This document shows, piece by piece, positions 11,601-22,423 of a DNA stretch of 64,000 nt (position 1 is the stretch's first letter; every line of letters begins with the position of its first letter). The translations under genes and the position numbers were made by a program. Under the pieces are notes generated by a model. The model worked only from the letters and a program-made list of their open reading frames with translations. It made no database searches and was not told the DNA's origin. The DNA lies in NCBI RefSeq assembly GCF_030463565.1, contig NC_134644.1, positions 112,595,684-112,659,683 on the forward strand, given 5' to 3'. The stretch comes from Pelecanus crispus. Taxonomy: Eukaryota; Chordata; Aves; Pelecaniformes; Pelecanidae.

Positions 11601-14600
11601 TCTTATTATTCCAAAATCATGTCATGCTCTTTATGGTGCATTTCTGCATGTTTCTCTGAGTATCCTTTGCCTTCTGTTTTTAACTATTTTCTACCAGATG
11701 ACCTTTTTTCTTCTTCTCCTTACCAAGAAACCCCTCAGTAGCAACTTCCCTTTTGTATTTGGGATGATGTTTAACCCAAATGAGTTATCTAATGAACACA
11801 AACAGCACTTCCTTCCCCCCACCCCCCCGAAACTGATACTGTAATTGAGAGGTACAATAATTGAGCATGTCTCTGTGTGCTTTCACTATATTTCTCTGTA
11901 TCAACGTTAGAACCAAAATGAAAATCTAGTTTATATACTATTAATCTTTTTAATGAGACATTCATTAGTATTCCAAAGTCATTATCCAACACTTTAACCA
12001 TTTTGACATCAATTAGATTTATAACCACGTAACGCCTGTGGCACCCTGTACCTTTCATAGTCAATCTTCATCTCAGATTGCATAGCAAATGGGAAACAAG
12101 AAGAAACTACACAGTCTGTAACAGCACTGATATAAGTAGCATACTGAATTCTAAAGCACTGAAATAATGTTTTAATTAAGATAAAACATTAATAACTTCC
12201 TCTTCTTGGATTTGATAGTGTTAATACATAAATTTCATTGCTGTCCTTGACAAATGAAATATGATAATGGATTTCCTTGTAGACTGATTAGTATTTAACA
12301 ACAATTAAATGAAAAAGATATTTAATGATCCTGATGGGATGAAAATATTTGTCACAGGCAATTCATGGGAAGAAATTATATGAGCCAGTCTGAACATGTT
12401 GAGGAAAACTCCTAGCTCCTCTCTCTCTTGCCCAAACATATTTTAATGTCAGCCAAATGTTTATTTTGTTAGCGATTGGCATAATTTCCCAAATTCCATA
12501 TCATCCACAAAGACTGCAGACACAGCAGAGGGGCACTCATTTTTTTGTCAAATTACAGCTGTTTTCCACAGAATAGACAGATCATTAGGCAGGGTGAAAA
12601 GCCCATTCTGCTCTTTTTTTTTTTCTTCTCCTGAGATAATGAATCATGCAACATTTTTATCTATCACCTATACCCCATTTGGTGATGCCAAAACGCAACT
12701 ACAGAAAACACCCACCTAAAACTGGAACAGTTCTGATGTGATGTTATTGTAGGTATTATATACAGAAACATTCTTCTTGTTAATATACATGTAAAATAGA
12801 AATGTGTAATAAAAATAAAGATCATTTGTAAGACAAGTGAGATGTTATGTCTGCTAATTACTCTGGGCAATTTTACTCTATGTGTCTATTTGACAGGAGT
12901 AAAAGTCAGGTCACTGTGAAGAGCTCTTGAATTTCCACCCCTCTCTTATTTGCATTGGATATATGCTAGACATTTATAGGATTGAATCGACAAACTTTCA
13001 CTTCCTTCTCGTTCACATCACAGGTCATAATGACATTTACAGTAGCTAAAAGGTCACTTGATTTCTCTTTATGTTTTGGAGAGAAAAAGGTAGAATTATT
13101 AGGGAACATATTTCCAGAGATGAGAAAGTAAGAACTGTCTAGAGTATAAATAACAAGTAAACTCTGCCAGTGACCTTTTGGTGATATCTTCCATGCATGG
13201 TTCTGAAATTATTTTAATTATGTTTTTAACAGTCCTGTAGTCTTGAATCCAAGATGAAATACTGGTGAAAATCGTAAGTATTTTATGTGTGCAGAAACTG
13301 AGTTACTATGAAACTAATTGGCCACTGGGCACCAAAATCTGACTTTTACTCTTTTATACCAAAAGTTTTCATTGCCTTCAATGTTCTTTCCATTTATGCT
13401 GCCCTTTCTTTATTCTTAATTCAATAAGGATTTGTATGAATAGCTCCCAAGAATGTTATTAGGAATTACAAGAATGATTTGCATGCAACAGGACGAATGC
13501 ATAACCTTAAAAGTCATTATCCCTCAGAACAAATAAGCTGAAATAGTCGGTTAATGACAAATCTAATAATGACAGGTTATGGCTCTGAAAGCAATGAGTG
13601 AAATTTTATGAATACTAAGGTGTATGTTTTAAAGTACCACTCTGTATTGCTCATAGCCATATATTTAACTAACCATCCTAAGCTATATATTCAACAGAAA
13701 ATAGTTCACTTCTGCTAAGCTAAATAATAATGAGCATGCACTGTGATATGGGTATAAGGCATCCTTAGATCATCAGGCCTTTCTATGTCCAAATGCCACA
13801 TTTAGATACTATTGCTATACAAATCAAGGAAAAAAGTTCCTATAACAAAACCCAAACACCTGCATTATCTATTTTAACAATAACTATCATACTGTAAAGA
13901 TTAAATTCTATCGAGGTTGATTAGGAACTAATATGCCTGTGTTGATAGAGGCATATTTCATTAAGTACAGTAATTAAAAAAAGTTATAGCATGCCCAGCA
14001 ATATCCTTAATTTCTTTTGTTTAAGACAGAAACATCAGAAGTCTAAAACTAATGCTAAATTCCAATATTTTCTTGCTTCTCTAGAAGTTCTGATTTTCTA
14101 TTGCAGATAAACAGAGATGACATTCGAAGGGCAGATTATGTTCAGATGGCAACAAATCAAGTGCAAGGAATGCTACTTTGCTAAATGACACTGCTTTTAG
14201 TGAGAAGAAAAAAGAAGTTCAAATATTTTATGAGCAGATAACAGCAAAGGCAGACATTCAGCAATGATAAAGATCATTCCATTGTGGTCACTGCAATAGT
14301 ATAAACTGTGGTGACATAAACAGACTGAGGCATAAAATGTACATTAGACTACTAAGTCCATCAGGCTGAAATAATTTCCCATGTTTTCTTTCTCCAGCAT
14401 TTATGGCACCTTGCCAGTCATTTGCGATTCCCTGGGGATATCAGACACTGATAAAAACATTTATTATATAATTTGTTTTTCCATGTATGTATGTATGTAT
14501 GTGTGGATATTCTATTTGAAAAAGGACATGTGAAAGTGTAAAGGTCAAACTTACTTTCTCTGGGAATTCATGGTCTCCTACAGGCTGGGCTGTAAAATGG

Positions 14601-17253
14601 GCATTATTGCAACTGTTTCATTAATTGGTGCATAGATACTGTTCAGCCTCATATGGAAAAAAGCAGAAACAAAGTCTGAATCTTTTGACTTTAGAAGGAA
14701 GTGAGAGTCCCTCTCTGTTTCAGAAGGGCTGTATGAGTTATTAAAGGAACAGGGAAATAATTCTCTATCATCCAAAACTCATTTCTGTGCTCTGGAGGAT
14801 GTTCTGTGTGAACAAATGAGCATGGACAGAGACCGCTAGTCCATTGTCTGTGGATCTAGTGTGAAGAGTAAGTAACCTGATGAAGGAACAATTTAAACAT
14901 ATACTGAATTTATTTTTCAACATAGTATACAGAATGTTGCCATTTCTTAACTACTCTTACTTGACTGTTTGTTGAATAAAATCTTGCGCTGTCTGTAACA
15001 GAAGCAGTTGAAATACTTGCCTCCTGTTTGGTTGCTTCTCAAACAATAAATGAGTTACAGTTGCATCTGTGAAGAAAGGAAGAATCATTTATATCAGGAA
15101 ATGTTCAAAGAAACATAATTGCATCCAAAACTGGAAAGGATATGTATGAATTTTTAAAATAGGATTAGATTTATAGCAAGATGCCCTTAATTTTAAAGCT
15201 GTGGCTTTATCTATTGTGTTAACTTTAATACCTATTCTTCAGTCATAGTTTTTCTATCCTAGTGTTACCAACAGTGCAAATAGAACTTCAAGCATTTTAA
15301 TATAATGTCACATAGCTGGAGTAAGCAGCATTTATATCAGCAAGACTGTTAACAATGGGACGAATATAGTGTTGAGAAAGAGGACTAATTTTCTTATCAT
15401 CAATGCAATGGCAGTGACTAATACTTTGAGACAAATACAGTTATCAGTTCTAAACTGAACTCCACTGAAAGCACATATTGAAAATCAGAGTTGAAAACCT
15501 GGAAAAAAATCCAGTCCTCCTTTATAACTAAAAAGGGAAGTGACTACTCTTTAACAGAATTATTCATTCTATTTTTCTGGTAATTTATTAGTACAAGAGC
15601 AACAGCTGAGGTTAAATATATTTAGAGTGTGCACTAGAAGAATAAGGTTTTTCCCCTCTTCTGAAGAAGCTAGTTAATATTGTTCAACCTTAACAGAGTT
15701 AGATTTGAAATTCATGCTGCCATTTGTTGCCATTGTACATCAGATCTAAAATGAGTTTAACAGAATTTTAATTCCAGTAAGGAAAAAAAAACATTGCAAT
15801 GTTGATCAATCTTACTTCTTAATTCGTGCCTTCCTTTTATGAGGAAAGAAGGAAAATGACATCTTTCTAACTTTCAGTGTTTAAAAACACATAGAGTAAG
15901 CTATTCATTTGTTTTATAATTTTTGAGAGTTTACTGAATTTTACGGAGTTTTAGATTTGATATTGTTATGGTTAAAACCAATAATATTCATATATATGGA
16001 CTAGCTGCTCTGAGCTAGGTATTTAGAATGCTTGGGAATGCATTAAAAAAGGTAGTTGGATTCTGGGAAAATGTTGATGGAATATGAGATTTCTTCTTGA
16101 ACTATATAACTGGATATAATTTTTTCACTACATTTTCTTGAGTTTTTTTAGAACTTGAACACTACTATAAAAATTGAGTAGTTCCACTGAGCCACCTGGT
16201 TTGAACATGAGCAATACTTCCACAATACTAATCAAACAAGCAAAAAAGGGAAATCACCTATGTACCTTTGATACATAGGCATAACTTAAACCTAGGAATG
16301 CTGGAAATCTAAGAATTGGGTATCTGTCTACTGTTTCTAGGAAACAATTGTTGTCATTTTTAATTCTACCTCCTGATCATTTATTGAGCTCCCTTCTAGC
16401 CCAGTCTAATATATGCTCATGTAAGCATAGCGTTTAGCATCAGGAGCTTTTGAGTGATCACTGTGCCAGAAAATAAATATTTGTAAGACTGCGGAGTTTA
16501 TTACGACATTGTGATAAATTTTCATTCCTAGCTTTTATCCTCACAGAAAAAAGTTGATTTTCTACAGATTCTTCACCTGTGTTTTTCTAGTACAAGAAAT
16601 TTTTTGGGGGGGTTGGGGGATCATTTGGGACAGTGACAAGGATTAATTTCTTCTGCCTCACTGGCTCCTCTTCTTTGGTTCAATGGGGGTTCTGCATATC
16701 TGGAAATCTATTTTGAAATTAATTGTGAAATTTTCTGTGATCAGGAAAGATAAGTGTCTCCCAGCAGGGATCAGTTTCAAGGAAGCAAGTGGCATTAGCA
16801 TCAGCAGAGATTATGTATGAGTCACACTTGTGGAGGTGCTTGGAATGCTGCGTGGTGGGTGTTTCCTGATTTGATGGTGGCTTGCTGGCTTGATCCTGAG
16901 AGAATGCTTACTATCCATTATTGTGTTTCAAGCACAGTCTTCTAGCAACAATCTGAAAAATATTAACTAAATATAAACTTCTCTATTATATTAAGCTCTG
17001 CAATATTTAATTAATCCTTATCACAAGCTGGTGCAGTGGGCAAACATTTATATTATATTGATAGGAAAGCATGATGCTGGTAATTTCCTGGGAGCTACTG
17101 GCTGGAAAACAGCAATCATGTCTTGTTTTCGGTGGTTAATCTTTTTGAAGTTTTCACCAAACCAAGGAGACCTGCAAGTCTTTAACCTGGAGAAGATGCT
17201 TGTCTCTGGGACATAAAATTTAAGGCCTGTCTTCATCTAATATGGAGCAAAAT
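11601..17253. other. unassigned AT-rich non-coding DNA
   Basis: No gene or recent repeat is recognised over 5.6 kb. The part at about 13440-13620 holds an octamer ATTTGCAT (13477-13484) and several TAAT/AATGA cores, which could fit a homeodomain/POU-bound element, but such motifs are common in AT-rich DNA. A G-run lies near 16605-16618. Confidence 0.5.
14483..14504. repeat. (ATGT)n microsatellite
   Basis: About five ATGT units in a row, ending in a GTGT step. Confidence 0.85.
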
Positions 17254-17308
17254 GATGATCTCTCAAGGTCCCTTCCAACCTAAAGCATTCTATGATTCTA
17301 TGATTCTA
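17254..17308 (+). mobile_element. CR1 LINE, minimal 3' tail
   Basis: Only the last 55 bases of a CR1 remain: GATGATCTC, the CTTCCAACCTAAAG block, then two ATTCTATG-type octamers. Extremely short, strongly 5'-truncated insertions like this are typical of CR1. Confidence 0.8.
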
Positions 17309-18698
17309 AAACTCTGAACTTTGAAACCAGATTTCAGCCAATGCCTCTCAGTTACAAAGGGAAAAAAAGAAAGAAATATACAAGAAAGAGAGGATGGGTT
17401 TATTTTGTTAGTCTTATTTGGGTCTGAGAAAACAAGCCAAAGGAACTACCATCAAAACCAGTATCTATTGAAGATCTATTCAACAAAACAGCACACTTCA
17501 GTGGAAATGTATTTTGTTAAAAACATTTTAAAAGCTCTAATTAAATTCTTTCCGGTGTTTTAGCTATGTGATTTTATGTGGTATTTAATGATAAATTTTA
17601 TGCAGCAGAAGTACTGTTATCTTTTTCACTGCTGAATATATATTCAAAGGCATTTATCTAAGGAAAAAAAAAAAAAAAGTGTTTTGGAAAACAATTGCTT
17701 TCTAATTACCCAAAAATAAAAATTAGACATCTTAAAAAAAAAAAAAATCCTTAAAATCTGCATGTGTACAGACACATATACATACACATATATATGCTAA
17801 GAAGAAAAATTAACTTCAGTCCTATGTAAATTCATTTATCATTTATGATAAGATTACCATACTGTGATAGAAACTCTCTATGTTCCTTGGTTTAATGCAA
17901 TGGTGATATCCTGCTGCATGTCCAACGTTAGACTGACAAAAGCAGTACCAAGGAAATCAGCAGGAAACATAACAGCTGCAAGAATGAAGATGCTGAAATC
18001 AGTAATGCTGTGACTCTGGGGGAACAGTGGGATGCCCAACCCCAGATTGGTATCCCCTAAGCTAGTAAAGTTTGCTTTTTTCAGACTAAGCTTGGGATAA
18101 AAGTACAAACTGAACTTGAAATGTACAATTCTAGGTAGCAAGGGGGAAGAAAGACACTAAGCTTAACTGATGAGAGAGAACACAGATATTGCAATGAGCA
18201 ATCTGCTCACTTCAGTATAGAGATGAAAATAAGTGGGCTAAAGGGAATGTAAGAAAGCTTTCTGGGGAGAAATAAAGCAGAGAGCGTACTGTTTTATGGT
18301 TTAGTTCTATGTGCTACTTATTGTGAAAACAATACATTAGTAGTCTATTCAGAACCTGTCTTCTAGCCATTTTAATCACTTTGTTGTTCATAAGGTCCTG
18401 GAGAAAAAAAGTTTATATGCAGAAAATTTAACATGTTTGTGAAAGAAAGTCCAATGCATCTCCTTATTTAATTAGTGGCAAAGATGTGCAGTTCTAGAGT
18501 TAAGGGAAATGAAAGCAGTCAGATTTATGGTATACAGGCTTAAAGTATATTTGAAAGAGCATGGCACATGTAAAAGACAAAAATATATAGATAGCCATCT
18601 GCAATTTATAACTTGTCTATTGCTATCAACTTTTGAACAAAAAGTCAGAACAGCTTCTTTTTTCTGGTGAGCAAAGATAGTGTTTAAAAGGAAGTTTT
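17309..18698. other. unassigned non-coding DNA with A-runs
   Basis: Nothing gene-like is recognised. Two A-runs lie at about 17664-17678 and 17734-17747, and a CA/TA-rich patch at about 17760-17800. The runs lack an upstream gene-like body and are not called as retrocopy tails. Confidence 0.55.
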
Positions 18699-18850
18699 GA
18701 ATCATAGAATCATAGAATACTTTGGGTTGGAAGGGACCTTTAGAGGTCATCTAGCCCAACCCCCCTGCAGTGAGCAGGGACAGCTTTAACTAGAGCAGGT
18801 TGCTCAGAGCCCCATCCAACCTGACCTTCAATGTTTCTAAGGATGGGACC
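18699..18850 (-). mobile_element. CR1 LINE 3' end, older subfamily
   Basis: Read on the minus strand, it runs from GGTCCCATCCTTAGAAACAT through the GGTTGGATGGGGCTCTGAGC block and GGGGTTGG, ending with CCTTCCAACCCAAAGTATTC and two octamers. This 3' UTR differs from that of the 2662 and 20452 copies, so it is a different CR1 subfamily. Its 5' end stops abruptly, and 20 bp farther upstream on the same strand an 18S rRNA fragment begins. Confidence 0.88.
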
Positions 18851-18870
18851 TAAAAATAATAAAAAAGATT

Positions 18871-19242
18871 CAACAAAATAGAACCGGAGTCCTATTCCAT
18901 TATTCCTAGCTGCAGTATGCCAGCAGCCAGCCTGCTTTGAACACTCTAATTTTCTCAAATGCTTCAGGCCCTGCAGGACACTCAGCTAAGAGCATCAAGG
19001 GGGTGCTGAGAGGCAGGGGCTGGGACAGGCAGTGGCTCGCCTTGCGATGGACCACCAGCTCGATCCCAAGATCCAACTACAAGCTTTTTAACTGCAGCAA
19101 CTTTAAAATACGCTATTGGAGCTGGAATTACCATGGCTGCTGGCACCGGACTTGCCCTTCAATGGATCCTTGCTCAAGGATTTAAAGTGTCTCATTCTAA
19201 TTACAGGGCCTCGAAAGAGTCCTGTATTATTATTTTTCATCA
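18871..19242 (-). pseudogene. 18S rRNA pseudogene fragment
   Basis: The reverse strand matches about 370 bases of nuclear 18S rRNA, from just upstream of the 530 loop through the V4 region. Landmarks on the + strand are CTATTGGAGCTGGAATTACC (19113-19132, exact reverse complement of the conserved core) and the 530-loop segment GCTGCTGGCACC. Others are ACAGGGCCTCGAAAGAGTCC, GACACTCAGCTAAGAGCATC and CTATTCCATTATTCCTAGCT. Differences are mostly CpG-type transitions (for example CCGCGG became CCATGG) plus small deletions, so the copy is old and not under rRNA constraint. It is far too short to be a working rRNA gene and has no rDNA neighbours. It probably arose by reverse transcription of rRNA, possibly by CR1 (see findings). 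Confidence 0.93.
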
Positions 19243-20342
19243 ATGTTGGTGTAGGGGCCACTGCTATTACTGCCATTAGTGTTGTGACTACATACATATT
19301 TCATGCAGTGCAAGGGAGTGATTGCTGTCAGGCAGTAGAACAGGAACCTAAATTACACCCTTCATTATTTTCATAGTTCAGACAAGACAAACTTAAGTCT
19401 ATCGGAATACAATCTGATGAAGTAAAAGGCAGCAACACCAACCTGCTTTGTTGAAAGTTGTCTTCAAATAACCCAGGTTTGGAAGACTTTCCAAAAAAGG
19501 CAATGTAACCTTGTAGTAAACTAAATTTCCAACCTATTCACCCAACAGTTTATTGGAATTCAGGCTGACATCCAATTTGTAGGTACCCACAAAATAGGTA
19601 TGTAGTCTTGATTACTCTTTAAGATTTGATTTTACACCACACCATGATTCTTCTGGTTAATTATTCGCAAACATTTTTTCATCAGTGTTTTATAAACAGA
19701 AATACAAATGTATTTATACAAAATTCTTTATCAGTTCTGTCTGGACCAACAATTTGTCACATCAGAACAGTGAAAATGTTATCTGCAAAAGGAAAGGAGC
19801 TGTATAAAAGAGAATAATTCAGAGAGGAAGAAAAAAAATAAACCTAATTTCTTCAAGGGATTGTATAAATCATACGAAACACTGGATAGGAAGGGTAAAT
19901 TTCAACTTTGTTCTAGAAGTGAAAGCTCAGCAGTTCTTTCAAGAAAGTACATAAGAGGGAGGTAGATCAAGGGAATTTGTCTATTTGCATTTACATCAGC
20001 TCTTCAGAATCTGTTGTTTTTGTTAAAGTTAGTTGCAGTAGCTGAATGACAAAATAACAGATCCTTTCTAGTTCTGCTGAACATTTTGGGGCCCTTGGAA
20101 CCTTATGCCAGAGCCATAAATGATGTAAATGGCTATAAATCTCTTACTTAATTTCTGTTTTGGTGTTTTTCTTCTTTCAACCCAAAGTTAAATTTAAAAT
20201 TTCCAAACTGTGAGTAGCAACTAGTTTTTGAGTGCACACAAACAAGTATAACAGTGAAAGAATAAATAGAAAGGGAGAGAGGAGACAGACAGAGGGGCAC
20301 TGTATCAGTAAAAAGACTATATAGAGTATACATATAGGGGAA
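19243..20342. other. unassigned non-coding DNA
   Basis: No match to 18S rRNA continues past 19242. A frame running out of the rRNA fragment to 19376 has no recognised domain. The rest is AT-rich with nothing recognisable. Confidence 0.5.
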
Positions 20343-20407
20343 GGAGCGGAGCGGAGCGGAGCGGAGCGGAGAGGAGAGGAGAGGAGAGGAGAGGAGAGGA
20401 GAGGAGA
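20343..20407. repeat. compound pentanucleotide array (GGAGC)5(GGAGA)8
   Basis: Thirteen perfect 5-bp units in register: five GGAGC followed by eight GGAGA, changing at a single base. Apart from the five C bases the + strand is all purine. The lack of imperfect units suggests recent expansion. It lies 44 bp upstream of the CR1 at 20452. A reverse-strand frame across it encodes a Ser/Pro/Leu/Arg repeat and is not a gene. Confidence 0.97.
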
Positions 20408-20451
20408 ATACAACTGCAGCCAAAATTACATACTTAATATTAATTACTGCC

Positions 20452-21662
20452 TGGTAGATGATGGAAAGGCTGTGGATGTCATTTACCTGGACTTTAGCAA
20501 AGCTTTTGACACCGTCTCCCACAATATTCTCCTTGGGAAGCTGGCAGCCCATGGCTTAGACGGGCGTAGTCTTCGCTGGGTAAAAAACTGGTTGGGTGGC
20601 CAAGCCCAGAGAGTAGTGGTAAATGGAGTTAAGTCCAGTTGGCAGACGGTCACGAGCGGTGTTCCCCAGGGCTCTGTTTTGGGGCCAGCCTTGTTTAATA
20701 TCTTTATCAATGATCTGGATGAGGGGATTGAGTGCGCCCTCAGTAAGTTTGCAGAAGACATCAAACTGGGTGGGAGTGTCGATCTGCTGGAGGGTAGGAT
20801 GGCTCTGCAGAGGGACCTGGACAGGCTGGATCGATGGGCCGAGGCCAACTGGATGAGGTTTAACAAGGCCAAGTGCCGGGTCCTGCACTTGGGTCACAAC
20901 AACCCCATGCAACGCTACAGGCTTGGGGAAGAGTGGCTGGAAAGCTGCCTGGCAGAAAAGGACCTGGGGGTGCTGGTTGGCAGCCAGCTGAACACGAGCT
21001 GAGAGTGTGCCCAGGTGGCCAAGAAGGCCACCAGCATCCTGGCTTGTATCAGAACTAGTGTGGCCAGCAGGAGCAGGGAGGTGATTGTCCCCCTGTACTC
21101 GGCGCTGGTGAGGCCGCACCTCGAATACTGTGTCCAGTTTTGGGCCTCTCTCTACAAGAAGGACATTGAGGTGGTGGAGCATGTTCAGAGAAGGGCAACA
21201 AAGCTGGTAAAGGGTCTGGAGCACAGGCCTTATGAGGAGCGGCTGAGGGAACTGGGGTTGTTTAGCTTAGAGAAGAGGAGGCTGAAGGGAGACCATATCG
21301 CTCTCTGCAACTACCTGAAAGGAGGTTGTAGTGAGGTGGGTGTTGGTTTCTTCTCCCAGGTAGTTAGCGATAGGACGAGAGGAAATGGGCTTAAGCTGCA
21401 CCAGGGGAGGTTTAGGTTGGAAATTAGGAAAAATTTCTTCACGGAAAGAGTGGTCAAGCATTGGAACAGGCTTCCCAGAGAGGTGGTGGAGTCCCCATCC
21501 CTGGAGGTGTTCAAAAACCGGGTAGATGTGGCACTTCGGGACATGGTTTAGTCTAGTCTACCCTTGATTGGCTTAGAGTAGACTTGGTAGTGTAGGTTAA
21601 TGGTTGGACTGGATGATCTTAAAGGTCTTTTCCAACCTAAACGATTCTATGATTCTATAATT
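20452..21662 (+). mobile_element. CR1 LINE, 1.2 kb, 5'-truncated
   Basis: This is one of the two longest CR1 copies here. It begins inside ORF2 at GTAGATGATGGAAAGGC, covers the palm and C-terminal parts of the reverse transcriptase, the 3' UTR (GACTTGGTAGTGTAGGTTAATGG block) and the octamer tail (ACGATTCTATGATTCTAT). Its 3' end closely matches that at 2662-2938. It lacks the 5' UTR, ORF1 and the endonuclease domain, so it is dead. It shows only one in-frame stop, so it looks fairly young. Confidence 0.95.
20454..21551 (+). pseudogene. CR1 ORF2 reverse transcriptase, partial and broken
   Basis: A single frame of about 365 codons encodes the C-terminal two thirds of a CR1 reverse transcriptase. 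RT motif A ([11 protein letters not shown]) lies near 20481-20513, motif B ([20 protein letters not shown]) near 20660-20720 and motif C at 20748-20759. Motif C reads FAED, not the usual FADD: the first metal-binding Asp is Glu (codon 20754-20756). One in-frame TGA at 21000-21002 splits the frame after NTS. The other copy (47460-48595) has a Gln there. The frame ends with the family's RDMV-stop. The endonuclease domain is missing through 5' truncation. The product is not expected to be functional. Confidence 0.92.
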
Positions 21663-21822
21663 CATGAAGCTAAGGGGCATTAGCTGCTGTTCTTTCCAGT
21701 AAAAAATATTAAGGAAGTTCCAAACAAGTGGAAAAAAGCCTGAAAAATCATATCATGAGCAAAGTGCCTGGACCCACACTAAATGAACTCAAAACATACC
21801 ACAGACTGTAGGCAATACTGAC

Positions 21823-22418
21823 TGTTGTGGTTTAACCCCAGCCGGCAGCTAAGTGCCACACAGCCGCTTGTTCTCTCCCCCCTGGTGGGATGGGGGAGAA
21901 AACCAGAAGAGTAAAAGTGAGAAAACTCGTGGGTTGAGATAAAGACAGTTTAATAGGTAAAGCAAAAGCTGTGCATGCAAGCAAAGCAAAACAAGGAATT
22001 AATTCACTACTTCCAATCGGCAGGCAGGTGTTCAACCATCTCTAGAAAAGCAGGGCTCCGTCATGCATAATGGTTACTTGGGAAGACAAAAATGCCATAA
22101 CTCTGAACGTTCCCCCTGCCGCCTTCTTCCCCCAGCTTTTATTGCTGAGCATGAAGTCATATAGTTTGGGATATCCCTTTGGTCAGTTGGGGTCAGCTGT
22201 CCCAGCTGTGTCCGCTCCCAACTTCTTGTGCACCCCAAACCTACTCGCTGGTGGGGTGGGGTGAGAAGCAGAAAAGGCCTTGACTCTGTGTAAGCACTGC
22301 TCAGCAGTAACTAAAACATCCCTTTATTATCAACACTGTTTCCAGCACAAATCCAAAACATAGCTTCACACTAGCTTCTATGAAGAAACTTAACTGTTTC
22401 TCAGCCAAAACCAGCACA
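21823..22418 (-). mobile_element. solo LTR, avian endogenous retrovirus (family A)
   Basis: On the minus strand it starts TGTGCTGGTTTTGGCTGAGA and ends GGGGTTAAACCACAACA, as in the LTRs at 44677 and 60574. Flanks are CTGAC (21818-21822) and CTGAT (22419-22423), a 5-bp target duplication with one transition, which fits the 5-bp duplications of ERVL-like elements. Near 22100-22130 it carries the purine-rich AGCTGGGGGAAGAAGGCGG segment found also in the 44677 copy but not in the ATT-containing copies, so these two form one subfamily. No internal viral genes are left. Confidence 0.88.
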
Positions 22419-22423
22419 CTGAT

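Noticed and set aside
17664..17747. Two A-runs considered as retrocopy tails
   Set aside because: No gene-like body or AATAAA in a sensible position upstream, and A-runs are common through the window.
20148..20552. 134-codon reverse-strand open frame with Ser/Pro/Leu/Arg repeats
   Set aside because: It is the translation of the pentanucleotide array at 20343-20407 plus random flanks; length comes from the repeat having no stop in that frame.
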